From NCBI GenBank assembly GCA_029582165.1, contig CM055890.1, positions 6,385,787 to 6,449,786 on the forward strand: a stretch of 64,000 nt of DNA, read 5' to 3'. Shown here piece by piece: positions 35,360 through 48,600 of the stretch. Both the position numbers and the translations under genes were made by a program. Source of the DNA: Portulaca oleracea (lineage: Eukaryota; Streptophyta; Magnoliopsida; Caryophyllales; Portulacaceae). The notes beneath the pieces were generated by a model, which was not told the DNA's origin, made no database searches, and worked only from the letters and a program-made list of their open reading frames with translations. Each line of letters opens with the position of its first letter. Within the stretch, counting starts at the first letter, position 1.

Positions 35360-35733
35360 TAAATTTCAAAAAATTACTTAGAGGTACCCTAACTTTTGAA
35401 GAAACAATTTTTTGGTATCCTAACTTTTCAAAACTAATTTTGGGGTACCCTTACTTTTAGGATTAGAAATTGCTAGGTGAATTTCTGGTAAAACTCCGAT
35501 TGATTCAAATCATTTTCATCCACAAAAACAAATGACATTTTCGTTCACAAATACACTTAATCAATTTCCCGCCTAAAAATCACCGGTAAATTCAAATCAT
35601 TGGCCGGAAATTCACCTAATTACTTCTAATTCTAAAAGTTAGGGTACCCCAAAATTAGTTTTTAAAAGTTGGGGTACCGGAAAAATATTTCACCAAAAAT
35701 TAGGGTACCCCTAAGTAATTTTTTGTTTCAATT
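35360..35733. mobile_element. inverted-repeat MITE with GGTACC motifs
   Basis: Arms of about 120 bases: CAAAAAATTACTTAGAGGTA at the left pairs with the right end, and GGGTACCC-type motifs recur three times in each arm. The middle (about 35490-35600) is not inverted. No coding frame. Confidence 0.75.
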
Positions 35734-36135
35734 TGGATGAATGGGTTAAATAAAGATCGCGTATATTTTGCATCGCATTTAGAAGTCATCATCATGATTT
35801 TGCCTTTTTCCTAGAAAAATAGAACTATGTCTAAAGTTTCTCAATCTTTTCAATATACCTCGATGATAAATAAATATAAGTATGTACACTTAATCTGATT
35901 AGCAACCAGTTGTTGGTTATTTCTAGTGGTCAGTTGTTTCTAGTTGTTTGACTTTTAACTATTTTGTTAATTGTTTTACTTAATTGTTTGGATTAGTTAT
36001 TTCTATGAAAAGTGTTTGGTAAAGTGAGTTGTTTGAAACAAAACTTTTTCCTCAAATTCCTTTGTCCTTGGTCTTCATTTTTAGTGTTTTTTTTCATTAT
36101 AATTTTTTATTTATTCTTAGTTTCTTTCTTTATAA

Positions 36136-36315
36136 AGGGAGCTTTGACATAATGGTTGAGTTGTTGCCGTGTGATCGTGAGGTCACGGATTCGAATCCTG
36201 GAAGCAACCTCTTGCAGAAATACAAGGTAAGGCTAGCCCACATGATACCTTTGTAATAGGAACCTTCCCAAACCCCCGCTTGTGGAGATGCTTTGTACAC
36301 CGTGTTGCCCTTTTG
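36136..36315 (+). mobile_element. tRNA-derived SINE (Au-like)
   Basis: A tRNA-like head carries an A box (ATGGTTGAGTTGTTG) and a B box (GGATTCGAATCC). A body with CAAGGTAAGGCT, CCTTCCCAAACCCCCGC and a GTTGCCCTTTT tail follows. This layout is typical of plant Au-type SINEs. It is transcribed by RNA polymerase III when active and moved by LINE proteins. Confidence 0.8.
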
Positions 36316-36945
36316 GAATTAAACAATGATAGCTATTACAAAGAAAACAACGATATGTCATCTTGAATCAAGATGGTAAATTATCATCTTGAATTGCCTA
36401 ATTTTCATTTTAATGATTACAATATTTTCTTTACTGATTACACATATGTATCAACAATCAGAAGTTCAGAACTTAACATTTATTAGCTACGTCAACAAAT
36501 ATAATGATAGTCTAATCATATCAACTATAATAAAGAATGCACGTTTTATCCATAATATTTTAGGCAACATTTTCTTAAGTAAGTTTACAAATTTTTTATA
36601 CTAATCTACTTTTACAATATAATAAAATATTTTATAAATTATTAGTTAAAATCACAACATCCTAAACAAAAGTTGCATGCAAATATGCAATTAACCCTAG
36701 CAAATGTTGGTTATGAAAGTATGCAATATTCAAAGTAACTTTATCAAAACTTTGGGATAATATAGTAATTTAATTCCACCAAAAATGTAATGGACAAAAG
36801 GCAGCATAATTATCTGTGTAATAATAATAAATATCGATCCTCTCACCCACAAGTGATCTGCAACCTTTCTCAATTAAGGTTGACCTAGTATCCACAAAGT
36901 AAGGTTACATAAACATGGGTTTACCCTATCATCATCATCATCATC

Positions 36946-36980
<35 letters not shown>

Positions 36981-38412
36981 TTTCAGTTATTTTACATTCA
37001 TCAACTAGTCTAACCTCTAATTTCACCGAACATATTTTTTACAAACAACTACTTTAACAGTTATCAGCTACCCCGCTAATATACAAAAGTTATTCGCTAT
37101 CTTAAAAGCTATCCGCTACCCAAACAGTTATCTACTATTCAATCTGCTCTTTTTGCCGAACAGGACCCAAATATAATGGGAACTACTTGGCAAGATATTG
37201 TGAAATTTAATTTTTTATAATAATCTTTTAAAAAATATAGAATACTAAAATTTCATTCAATTTATATTTGAAAATCTGGGTTAGAATGGAACCATACTCA
37301 TATTACCTTAATTTGTATTGATTTAGACTATACATTATATATTTACTAAGCCATTTTTCATTAATATTAAAAAATTTATACAAAATCTCCCCAACCAACA
37401 AATTTGTCTCCAATGCCACAATCTTAAGCAGAACACAACATGGTCATGATCACTCTCAAAATCCAAGTCGATTAGCCCACATGAATAACCACCTTTTTTT
37501 AAAACTTGAATAGTTTCATTGAGCAACCCTCCAATCCTCCATGTATCTCAATAATCCTCGATGAGAAACTTAATCCATCTGATTTGAGTTTGAGGTTACC
37601 AGCAGTGTACAGTATCATGAAATGATGAGGTGAGAAATATTTACAGGTATAACCCCAGAATGTTTCTAAACTGGGGTCCTTTTTGTGCATATGGCAGACC
37701 AGTACATATGCTCTTGCAAATATAGAATTCTATGTGTATGTTAGCATGTGGACAGCTAGAAATTTGGTTGATGTAAGGACCATTTCTATGAGGGGCTCAC
37801 AATCTATCACAGATTCAACCGAAAATTCGGTGTTTTACAAAAAGGAACCTTATAGTGATATATCTTACCCACCTTCCTAAGAAGGCAGAGGTTCAAATAC
37901 AAACGGCATTTACAATATATATGGAGGTGATTACCTATAAGAATACGACATTCAGCATACATCAGGTACTAAAATATGAATACATGGCCCCAATTCATCT
38001 TCAATGTGTGGAACAGAACAACCATATACACTTGCTCTGCTTCTTGACATGGCCTGACACCAACAAACAAGGAAGTGCTTGCTAACTGACACCAGTTTCC
38101 CTCAGAAAGAGCCGCTTTGCACAGAACATATTTGCTAAAGAACTACACAAGGCAAATTCCAGCAGGATTGCCTGTTGAATGTCAATCACGCAATTGGTCA
38201 CTGAGTTCCTTTCTTTCAAAAGCATTACGTTATCATCTACATAGTTCCGAGTTCATGCAAGGACAGAGTGCAGACAAGATAACTTGGGAGATATTTCTTT
38301 AATGGGCAATTATGACAAGTTTACCTGGAACAGTTAGATCCATCAGAAGATTTTAGCTGAAACGTGCAATGTTGATCAGATTGCTTGCTCCTCCATCCTG
38401 TTGATGAATCAT
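36316..38412. other. intergenic plus ObgC 3' flank
   Basis: No gene supported. A compound (ATC)n/(AAT)n microsatellite lies at 36928-36980. The part next to 38412 should hold the ObgC 3' UTR on the minus strand; its end cannot be placed. Confidence 0.4.
36928..36980. repeat. (ATC)n(AAT)n microsatellite
   Basis: Six ATC units followed by about twelve AAT units. Confidence 0.9.
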
Positions 38413-41400
38413 TTACTTCCAATCTGGCCATCTAATTGAATCTGTTGATCTCTTCCTTGCACCTGACGACCCTGAACTACCAGCAGAATTGTACCAAACT
38501 AGCTCCAACTGCAAGGGGTGAAAAAAAAATATATCACGGAGTGGAATCTTAATTGACACATACTAAGAGAAAATTCTCCATAACTATGTACAGTCAAATC
38601 TGTAAATAACACACAGACAAAGATGAACATGAGCTAGCAAAACTGCGGATGATATTATTTCAATTTTCAAGGATAAACTTTATTTAAGATTGCCTTTAAC
38701 CATATAATAATAAGCCAAAATGAAAGACTAAAATTTCGAGATACATAGCACATCCATCCCAAGTGATGATTCTGATGACATTTCAATTATGTCACACAGG
38801 ATATAAATGCTGACGATGCAACTTATTTTACATACACCAAGGTCTATACCATTATAAATTATTAAAACAGAATCATTTCAATGCTCTAATTTGATTGCTT
38901 TAAGAAAACGCGAGTTCAGAGTTCAGGCACAATGAATTTGAACGCTACTGAAACAAACCCCAAAACACCCCCAAAGGCATCACAAGCAAGGCCGCACGCC
39001 AGCATAAGACAAGATTATTCAAAGATGTACCCCAAGCATCGCCTGGAATAACAACTTTCAGAAAATGATCCATAAACACAATAAAAATAATACAATGTGG
39101 CCATGATGGGAAAGACAGCAACATACCCCTGCTACAATCACTACATCACCTTCCTTTACACCACGGTCAGTGAGACATTTGTTTACACCACATGCCTCCA
39201 GAACATGTTGGAATCTTCTCTCAGAATCCACGTATCTGTTACATCACATGAAAGGAACAAACAGTCCTCTAATGAGATACCAAATGGCGAACTGATGATT
39301 TTCCTCCCATGTCAGCGAGTTAAAAAAAACAAAAAATAACATAATCCCAAACATGAAATAGCAATTCAAATGTGTGGCTTACCTTCTTTTTACAATATAA
39401 GTGAGAGGCAAGGCCACTATTTCACACAAGGTAGGGTAGGGGTGGTGAAATGGACCAATATTATCAGTCCTCAGTGGCACACGCGGCAAAGCTCATTTTT
39501 GAAAAACAAGGGAGTAAACTGGTCACTCGGCATATAATTATCATATTTAACTATCAAGTGCCAACTACACCACTTTGTTAATTACTAATTAAAGAATGAT
39601 TTAAGGCATAACTTAAGAACGCTGCATCCATGTAGCTGAGAAATGGTTACAAATTCTTAGAAGGAAGGCATTAACAAGGCCAACCCTCTTTATCCTCTTC
39701 ACCGCTTAAGTCCACCTTGAAGCAATGCTAGGATTGATAGTGGATGCTAGGAGTCTCACCCTCTTAAAGGTATCCCTATCCTAACTGAACATTTCTTTTT
39801 GGGGGTTAAGGGGGAAGAATGACACCGGTGAAGACCTACATGATATTTATAGTTAAACATTCGACTACTCTCCCCAGGTTTATCTTTTTTAGCATTTCTT
39901 TCAGGTAAGGTATATCATCTTCTTGGGGACACTTCCGGTTCTTAGAGTTCTAGATACACAAACCCCCCCCCCCCCCTCTTCTCATATTACCCTTTTTTTT
40001 TTTTTTTTGTAGACAGTGGAGAAGGTCTAATGCATGAGGTGCCATTTGCGGCGTGAACTATCCCTTACCACTCTTGGCATCTTTAGACTGAAAGTGCAAC
40101 TATTGTCCCCTCATAGAAAACGCTCGAAAGTGCAAATGATGGATATAATATTGTAAAAGTATCATACCTCCAATTTGTCATTTGAACAAAACGCTCCAAA
40201 CCATCTCCAGAAACATACCACGTCCTTGTGGTATTATCATGAGTGATTTCAAACTCATTAATAGGGACCTTTCGTTTCTGTTTTATCCTTTCAGCCACAT
40301 GATTGAGATTGACAGGAGCATCCCAGCCTGTTGGCAAGAAGTTTTTTAGGGAGGAAAATCAGTACCATCGATAGAAAATGCAGGTGGGAAGGTTACAGGA
40401 GCAATAGGGGGTGGGGAGTAAATGCCATTGCGAGACATAAAACATAATTTAATAGGTCATCAAAATGGTCCTAGAATGACCATAAACCTAGTTTCTATTT
40501 CTGCCAGGGAACATGGGAGTCTGTCTTTATGTTATGCCATTTGACAAACTGAAGCCCCAGCGTAAAAGAAACTCTGTACTGTGCAGAAATGATAGCACCA
40601 AAATAGAAACAAAGCACGAATTCTTCTTCACAAACTCATCAACAATCTACCAAGAAATTGTCGAAGCAGGAAAAATAGAGGTAGGAACCACCCTGTAACA
40701 ATGTGGTAGTCTGCTAGCCACTGTTCACAGAACGAACAACAAACTAAATTGTCTAAATATTTGTTAATCTCAAGCTCTCTAGCCTTTAAAGCATTGCCTT
40801 ACCCAGATGACATTAGCAAAAATAGATAAAAAGCAGTAATTACTTAATTCACCAAGCAAGATTAAAAACAAAAGATATTATATAACTTTGGAAATACTTC
40901 AACATGACAGAATAAAGGGATAACTAAGGTTTTCAAAGGGAAAAGCAATAGCATTGCATCAGCCAGACAGCCACTAATCAAACCAACACCAAGAGCATGA
41001 CGAAACACTCTAGCATAGTTTCATATTAAACAACCAAAATGATATAACATACTAACATTAGCATTAAAATATGACTAGATTAACTTCCACGAACTCAGAA
41101 AGTACATATGAAGTGGTAACTGATTGACTAACCAAGGAAAGTCAAAATAATTTCCACAAACAGGAATTAATGTGATTTAGAAGACAAAGAGGGCCACCCC
41201 CCCCCCCCCTCATTTTTTCCCCGATTTCGCACCAGAATATTAGCAGCCGGGACTCGAACAAAAAACAGAAAGACAACCATATGCTAGCGCATTTCAGCAT
41301 CAATTCCCATAGTATGTCAATACTCCATGCTCTTCCAGAGAATTTGATCTTCGAATTGGGTCTTTTACATAAAGTATTAGCCACCCCGCCCCCCTCCCCC

Positions 41401-44400
41401 CCTCCTTTTTTTTGCCTAATATTTATGAGCAATTGGGCGGCATTGGAAACAAGATGAAGTGTTTTAGGCGGATCCTTTCCATCATTGTCATTTCTGGTGA
41501 ATTTCTTTTCTTCTATTCTATAACTGTTTTCAAATATTTCTTGACTTCAATCTGAAGAAAGACAAATTTGAGGGCAGGAGGGAATTGGGTTATCCAACAA
41601 CAGTCATAGTATGTATTTGGGTCTCTCCTACAAACTCAACGCAAGACATAGGTAACTATGGTCACAAACCAAAAGCACAACTTATTGGACTACATAACAA
41701 ATGTCATGCATAAAGCTAATTACTCCCTCCGTCCCAAAATATTTGTCCAATGTTCCTTATTTGGATGTCTCAATCATCGTCGACTCTCCAGAAATGATAA
41801 TATTTGAGTTTTCAAAATTCCAAGACTGCCCTTATCTAAATTTGTTATAAATGAGGGAATTTTGAAAGATGTTTTAACATTCAATCAAAAACCAAGGATA
41901 TTATTGACTTTTGTCACCAAAAGTGATTACTTGATTAATTATTCTTAAAATGCATGACAAATCAAAGTGGACAATCTTTTTGGGATAGAGGGAGTAATAT
42001 TTTCCACACTCTTAAGTTTTCTGAAAGATTCATTGACAAGCATCAAAAAGACAAGTGACATGATGCACTTCCAAGCCTATTATGCTTACATAGTAACATA
42101 AATCAGGTGAGGGGGTATCATACCTTTGAGCTCCGTGTTAGCTTCCTTAATTCTCCGTACTAGCTCATAGGCAGCACAAACTACTTCATCGGTACCCTGT
42201 TTGCTGATAGCACTCATGCAGAATGGTTGAATTCCTTTTTCAAGTAAATGTTCCTTAAATGATGGCCATCTTTCAGATGCTTCAGGTAAATCCATCTTGT
42301 TAAAAGCAACCAGAAAGGGCTTATCAGCAAGTTCCGGGTTAAACAACTCGAGCTCAAGACGAATCGCATCAAACTCATATTCTGGTTGCTGGGATGAACC
42401 ATCAACAACATGCACCTAATTTTAATACAAAATAGAACCATTTTAGTACATAACCCTGAGAAAACTCTGAAAATTTTCTATACAGAACTAAGAAATATGC
42501 ATAACAATTGCAACTTGTTACTTCCAGACAATGCAAAAATATTAATTGTATGAACAAGACAGTGGCAGAATTAACACATAAATGAATGGTACGGGGCAAT
42601 CGGCCACGCAAATAGCAGCGAGTCTCACCTTGGCTTTCGGTTTACATATGGTTTACCAAAATTAAATTCCTGAAATCCTGTATAAGAAATAGTTGTTTCT
42701 ACAATCTACTGTATGATTCTGTCCCTTCAATGTGATTATAAACATGCTGATAAAGCTGCCGATCCCCAATGTTACCTGGATTTCTCATGTCACTTCAATC
42801 ACTTGTACCAAGCATTCACTATTGAGCACTGCTAAGATTATTCCCTTTTGCAATTTAGACCAGTAACCAACCAAATTTTCAGGTACAGAGAAGTATACAA
42901 TCTGGTCACCTATCCAACCAAATTTTCAGGTACAGAGAAGTATACAATCTGGTCACCTATCCATATGAAACACTTGTAGCTCGTATGGCTTGTAGCCCAG
43001 CTCAAATAACACAATTGAGATCCAGTCATCACGTGCTAAAGTAATTGATCCAAGCAAACGCATTTGGATGTTAAAGCAACAAACGGTCATGAAAATCATA
43101 GTAGCATATATTCATCATAGAAGCTGAAAGTCTTAAACCACAAACAATCTGCCAGAAGACTAATCAGTGCTCTGCTAACTAGAAAAGATAAAATAATGTT
43201 GGAAAAATACTACCACAGCACACCAGTAATGACAGCAGAGTGTTCAGCAAATACAGCATGTTCTATATTAAACTAGAAAATGAAGGTAAAGGTAGCTCAA
43301 CCACGGATATGCCAGGTACAATTAGTAGATTCACTGAGGTAAACTCTCATGGTGACCCCAAAAGGCTGGACATCATGACACTTGCATCAGGAGGTCAGCA
43401 TATTCTAAACAATTTACATTTTTCAGTAGTAGAATGTAAAATGCAACTACAAATACATGCTTAGGTGAAGTACCCTGTCTACCACAAAAATGTTGACAAG
43501 TTATATGACAGAGATAATTTCTCATACCAGGACAGAACATCTCTCCGTGTGTCGTAGAAATTCGTGACCTAAACCAAATCCTCGGTGAGCACCTTCAAGC
43601 AAACCAGGCAAATCGGCGACAACCATAGTCGAATCATAGTCAAATGAAACTACTCCAAGATTTGGAAGCAAAGTTGTGAATGGGTAGTTTGCGATGTTCG
43701 GTTGAGCAGCACTTATAACACTAAGAAGCGTGCTTTTTCCAGCATTTGGAGCACCAACGATTCCAACATCAGCAACCAACTTCAGTTCCAACTCCAACCA
43801 CCTGAGGCAAAGGACCCATTATCTCAAGATTCACGTGCCAAACATACCCAAAGTGGATACTACAGAGAAAATGCTAGTTATATACTTCATCTGATTCTCA
43901 AATCAGCGTACTATTTTTACTAGTTATTCAAAGTAAACACATGCTGCATTTCTGAAAAATGGCTTCTGGGTTCATTTCACTCCTGTATCCGATGACTTTC
44001 AGGAAAAGCTCATTAGGAAGAGAAATGGAATCACCAAAATCAATCTAATCTTGTGCAGAAAATCATTGCAAACCATCAGAAGACAACATAAGCAGACACA
44101 AAACAAGTTGAATCTAACCACCTATGACAACCAATGAAATTGAGCATTAAGGATTTTCAGGATTGAAGTTATAGAAGGAAACTCACATTTCAGGACCTGC
44201 TTCCCCATTTTCTGCAATCTTAGGGACCTTATTAAAGCCAGACTTAAAAGCAGCATTTCCTCTGCCACCTCTTCCACCAGGCAACAACAAAGCCTTCTGA
44301 CCAGGATGCAACAACTCAAGCAAGACTTCCCCCTCAATGCCATCATCTCTCGCCTCTCGAATGACGGTACCGGGTGCCACCTTGATGATCACGTCCTCCC

Positions 44401-45175
44401 CTTTGGCTCCATGCTGCTTCCTCCCTTGCCCATGCCCACCTCTTCCTGCTCTAAAATGTACACAATTTCTAAATGGTAACAATGAATTCATTGACCCATC
44501 AACCTCTACATACACATTCCCCCCTCTTCCTCCATCCCCTCCTGATGGCCCTCCGAAGGGAACATATTTCTCCCTCCTGAAAGCCACTACCCCATTCCCA
44601 CCATCTCCTGCTTTGGCATATATCTTTGCTCGATCAAAACACCTCATCACTGCAGGAACACCCTTGTCCTTCTCTTCTTCTCCCTCCTCAAAACCCTCAA
44701 CTTCATCCCCAAAACCCACTATTTCAGCACCCTCTTCGAAATCACCATCCTCCTCAAAAGGCCCATAATCTTCTTCTTCTTCTTCAAATTCATCATCCCC
44801 AATCTCATACTCCCCATAATCGAACCCTTCGAGCTCGTCCTCAATGATTAAGTCATTAACCTCAGCACCCAACTCAGTCCTTTGCTCAAATTCAGGGACG
44901 GATGAATCAGAAAGCTTGATTTCGCGATATGGGTCGATGAGAGTCGAGGCTAAGAAGTCGTCTCTAGGTGGGAGGCGAGTGTAGGTGGTTGCTTCGACAG
45001 CCATTGATGAAGAAGATGACAATTTCTCATTAGAGGTGTTGGGTGTTTTGGGTTTCAATTTGGCATTATTGGAGCTTTGGCGGAGCTTCTTGCCACTCGC
45101 TGGTTTGGGGCGACGGGTGTTGGAGCGAGAAAGAGCAAGTGGAGAGAAATATGTTCCCACAGTCATGGAAGACAT
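38413..45175 (-). CDS. OBGC: chloroplast Obg GTPase (ObgC/CPSAR1), six exons
   Basis: Obg-family GTPase expected in the chloroplast, where the plant ObgC protein helps make the large ribosomal subunit and supports thylakoid formation. Coding exons: 45175-44187, 43801-43528, 42415-42124, 40327-40168, 39235-39127, 38508-38413. All have GT-AG borders, phases join cleanly, total 639 codons plus stop. Residues 1-60 are Ser/Thr/Lys/Arg-rich and poor in acid (transit-peptide-like). About 104-170 is a strongly acidic tract. The glycine-rich Obg fold is about 180-335 ([19 protein letters not shown]). The G domain starts about 340: G1 GAPNAGKS (346-353), G2 PFTTL, G3 DLPGL, G4 NKMD, G5 SA. The C-terminal OCT-like part has [14 protein letters not shown] and ends in WPDWK. 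Introns hold a Stowaway MITE and a 47-bp tandem duplication. Upstream neighbour MMS21 is on the same strand. Confidence 0.95.
41721..41996. mobile_element. Stowaway-type MITE in ObgC intron 3
   Basis: TACTCCCTCCGTCCC at the left and GGGATAGAGGGAGTA at the right form the known Stowaway terminal repeat with TA target duplications. The inner arms continue with TTTGTCC / GGACAA. No coding frame. Confidence 0.92.
42867..42962. repeat. 47-bp perfect tandem duplication in ObgC intron 2
   Basis: Two copies in a row of a unit beginning CCAACCAAATTTTCAGG, with no visible difference, so recent. Confidence 0.9.
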
Positions 45176-47774
45176 TGTTTCTGTGTCAGTTTGAGGGAGG
45201 AGATAGTGATACAGGGGAAGTTTCCGTCTAGATATCAGTCTGCAACTGGATAGTGTATATGATATATTGAAAATTGAAATTAAACAAAATAAATAAACAA
45301 AGATATTATTCCCATATTGGAATGATTTCTTCCTCCCATAAGCTAAAATTACGACTTATGTACCGTAAATCATGAATAAATAGCCCTCACCGTTCCCTTT
45401 AGGATAATGATGGTTGAACCCGATCTAAATTAAAGAATTTCATGGAAACACAAGGCTCATCTATCCATTTTGAAAAGCCTGAGAATGATGCTTCATGAGA
45501 GTAGTTATGAGAGTCGATGATCTATCTATTGATGATGAAAGTAGCCCCTTAAGACCCCAATTAGTTAATGCCCGCTTCAAATCCCTGAGGTTCCCTCGCC
45601 AACAATAGGAATAATGGTTAATAGGATTCAACCTCAATTAATATAGTATAAACAGGCTTATTGCTAGGACACCCAAAGAGAAATGTTATGAGAGCTTTGA
45701 GTATTGTTGGTCCATTAAAAAAGGGATGACGCTCATCTAATATGCATTTGGTCCATCCTGAGAAACATTAAGGTACTACTTTGTGAGAGTGCCCATGAGA
45801 GTCGATGGCGGCCCCCAAATGAATGGAAGAAGCCCCTTAAAACCCCAATTAGCTAAGGCTTATTCTACAAATTTTTCTAAGTTTCTAACCTTACACCAAA
45901 AGAAGTAATAGGTGTATGCTCTAAGTTGTACATCCCAACCTTAGTATACTTCCAATTCATCTTCAGGAACGGATTACTAAATGAACCTTGTTATAAAAAA
46001 AGTTTAGGATGTTACAACGAGCGAAGAGCCCTTTAAGTTGTCCCTATTACGATGGAATTGTCATTCTAATTTTTTTCGTAACTGCGTCGATGCATTACCA
46101 ATTGGTTTTTTTTGGTGCAGAAGAAATAATAGCGACAACAATGACATTGAGTTTTTTCATCCTTCATGTTGTCACTCCGCTTGACGTGGCACTTGCAGTT
46201 ATTAATCCTTGGGATGAAGTTTGAATCATCCTCCTTGAGAGTTGAGCTAAAACTTCCTTGGATGTCATTCCGTCGTTTGAACCGAAGGTTGGACTTGATT
46301 TATTAGAAAAGGAGATGAGAGGCAAAGGTCCCACCGGGGGTGTCAAATTTGTAAACACAAATTTTGTGTCTAAAGTAGGAAAAGACATGAAAAATGGACC
46401 AATTCAATTTGTATTAATATTTGAATGTATGTGGGGTACAATCGTTGCATACAAATATGGCAATCTTTTGATTTCATCGCTTTGAAACTTAGATGAGTCG
46501 AGGGTATTGGCGCTTCATCTCGATCCCAGGTGCAGATTTAGCTAACGATCTCTTACAATAACTCTTGAGCTTATGAAATTCTTGAGCGTTGAACCCTTTG
46601 GCATGTGGAGCCAGCGACTACTCGTAGTTTAACCGTTTGATTGTTGATTGTTGATTGTTGGATACAGTTTTTCTAGTTTTTTGTTGTGAAGCCTTTAATG
46701 CTTGATCTTCATCGATGATTCAGGTGAAAAACACGACTGTAGTCTTTGGTTTTATGAATAAAAGTTGTTGAATTAGCTGACGTTAACCCTTGCCATTTGG
46801 AGCTGGAGAGCATCTGTAGTTCGATCTTTTAGAGGTATTGAATGTTAGCTGATGTCGAATCTTTGATGCAGGTTTTGCAGAAGAACTTTGTACATAGTAG
46901 TTTTTGACTGTTGTGACGCACTGAAGATTATAAGCATTGATCGTGAGCTTCTGTTAACTTTGAGTCTTTAACGCTTGATAGTTGAAGGTCGCTTTCAGTT
47001 TAATATATCTTATGAAGCCTCTGGATGCCAAATGCAAATATCGAATGTGACCCCCTTAAAATAAGGGGGAGAAACCCTATTTATAACTTCTAGAAGCCTA
47101 GGGTTTTAGTTGGGTTTTGGACTTGGGCCCAAACTAAATAATTATTCCTTATTTTTCAATGAAAGAAATTATTATTATTTTCTGCATCATTTTGACCCAT
47201 GACTTCTTCGGATTGGTTGAAATTTAATTTCTTTTAATTTTGACCAGGTGGGTTCATTATAGTCAATTTGATATGTGACATATTGTAATTGGCTAAATAA
47301 AATTAATTTAAACTTACATTTCACATTATTTGATTGACTAGCAATTTTTGCCTCCTACGCCCCTACCAAGAAAGATAAAATTTGTTTCTTTATTTATGAT
47401 GCTCTCTAATGATGAACTTGAGTTTGCTTCATATAATTAAAAATTATATTTGTGCTACTAGTAATATACCCCGTAATTAATTTAGATGTATTAATTTTTA
47501 CATGGTTACTTTTATAAATAACATAATTAAATATGAATTTATTTAAAATTAGTTGATAAATAATACAAAGTTTAAAGAGAGAGAAAAATTCAAGTTAATT
47601 TTTAATATATTTTCATTTGGTAGCCCAATCTATTCTTTCTTCTTAATAAAAAGTTGCTGACCCAAAAAGAAAAGTTAAAATAATAAAAATGAAAGTAAGT
47701 GAAGCCTATGTGATTGTGAAGCCTTAGCCCGATGTAGTTGCTTTGTTTTCTATACTTGAAGGCGTCTGTCGTTG
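45176..47774. other. ObgC upstream region and intergenic DNA
   Basis: No gene supported. Next to 45175 must lie the ObgC leader and promoter. A degenerate direct repeat of about 120 bases (CATGAGAG..GAGTCGATG to CCCCTTAA.ACCCCAATTAG) occurs at about 45475-45610 and 45752-45890. Around 46560-46850 two diverged segments share ACCCTTTGGCATGTGGAGC / ACCCTTGCCATTTGGAGC and a CGTAGTTTAACCG-like end. A minus-strand TATA-like box sits at 47079. Confidence 0.4.
47079..47087 (-). promoter_or_regulatory. possible LTR-type TATA box on the minus strand
   Basis: The minus strand reads AAGTTATAAATAGGGTTTC followed by CCCCCTTATTTTAAGGGGG, an arrangement often seen in LTR promoters. No LTR ends could be set, so this is only a hint of an old LTR covering about 46500-47350. 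Confidence 0.3.
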
Positions 47775-47959
47775 TAGCAGATAATAGGTGTGTTTGGTGC
47801 AAGAAAAATTGTATTCTAGGAAAATAGTTTTTCATGTAAAATGATTTTCTTTGGAAATGAATTTTCATTTGATATTTTCTCGTGTTTGGTACACAGGAAA
47901 ATGATTTTATTGAAAAACGATTTTTACATGTTTGACAATAAGGAGACAGAGATTAAAAT

Positions 47960-48418
47960 GGCGTGTGAGAGAGAGAGAGAAAGACGAGAGAAAAATATTA
48001 AAAATGATTCATGAGACAGAGTGGTGGAGAGAGAGAGAAAGACGAGAGAAAAATATTAAAAATGATGCATGAGAGAGAGTGGTGGAGAGAGAGAGGTGGA
48101 GAGAGAGAAAAAAAATATTACAATAGGTGTAAGAGAGGGAGCGGCGGAGAGAGAGAAAAATGAGAGAAAGAGAGAGAAAGGGAGGGAGGGGGGAGGTAGA
48201 GAAAAAATATTAAAACAGGTGCAGGAGAGAGAGCGGTGGAAGAGAAAAAATGGGAAAAAGAGAGAAGATATTCAAACAGGTGTATGAGTGAGAGTGGTGG
48301 AGAGAGAGAAAGAAGAGAGAGAGAGAGAAAAATATTCAAACTGGTGCGTGAGATAATGGTGGAGAGAGAGAAAGAACGGATAGAGAACGAAAGAAGAGAG
48401 AGAGAAAGAGAAAATAGT
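47960..48418. repeat. purine-rich minisatellite (GA-rich, unit about 55-60 bp)
   Basis: A unit of the form GAGAGAGAGAAAGACGAGAG + AAAAATATTAAAAATG + CATGAGAGAGAGTGGTGGA repeats about seven times with decay toward the right. The open frames across it on both strands are low-complexity products of the repeat and are not genes. Confidence 0.85.
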
Positions 48419-48431
48419 TTTCATTGCAATT

Positions 48432-48584
48432 TATTAGGTGTTCCCGGAGCACGTGCTCCAGATTCTATAATTGTTCACTCATATGTATTAAGTTGTTCAC
48501 TCTGATTGTTACGATTGTTCACTTTGATTCATATAATTGTTCACTTACAAGTATCTGGAGCACATGCTCCGGGTGCATGTAATA
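48432..48584. mobile_element. GTTCACT-motif inverted-repeat element, copy 1
   Basis: 153 bp. The ends are inverted repeats of about 35 bases containing the palindromes GGAGCACGTGCTCC (48446-48459) and GGAGCACATGCTCC (48557-48570). Between them TTGTTCACT occurs four times (about 48470, 48493, 48516, 48537), spaced roughly 20-25 bases. No coding frame. See the larger relative at 59434-60044. Confidence 0.65.
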
Positions 48585-48600
48585 TCTATTGAGATGGCGG

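Noticed and set aside
36144..36215. tRNA gene
   Set aside because: The A and B boxes are present, but the acceptor arm does not pair and the sequence continues into a SINE body with its own tail.
35885..37170. A single hAT-type MITE from GTTGTTGGTTATTTC to ACAGTTATCTACTATTC
   Set aside because: Both edges are rich in GTTGTTTG/TAACTGTT-like strings, but no consistent inverted repeat or target duplication could be aligned.
44337..44768. Plus-strand open frame of 143 codons
   Set aside because: It is the antisense of ObgC exon 1; the proline/serine-rich product mirrors the acidic tract.
48069..48505. Arg/Glu-rich open frames on both strands
   Set aside because: They are products of the purine minisatellite.
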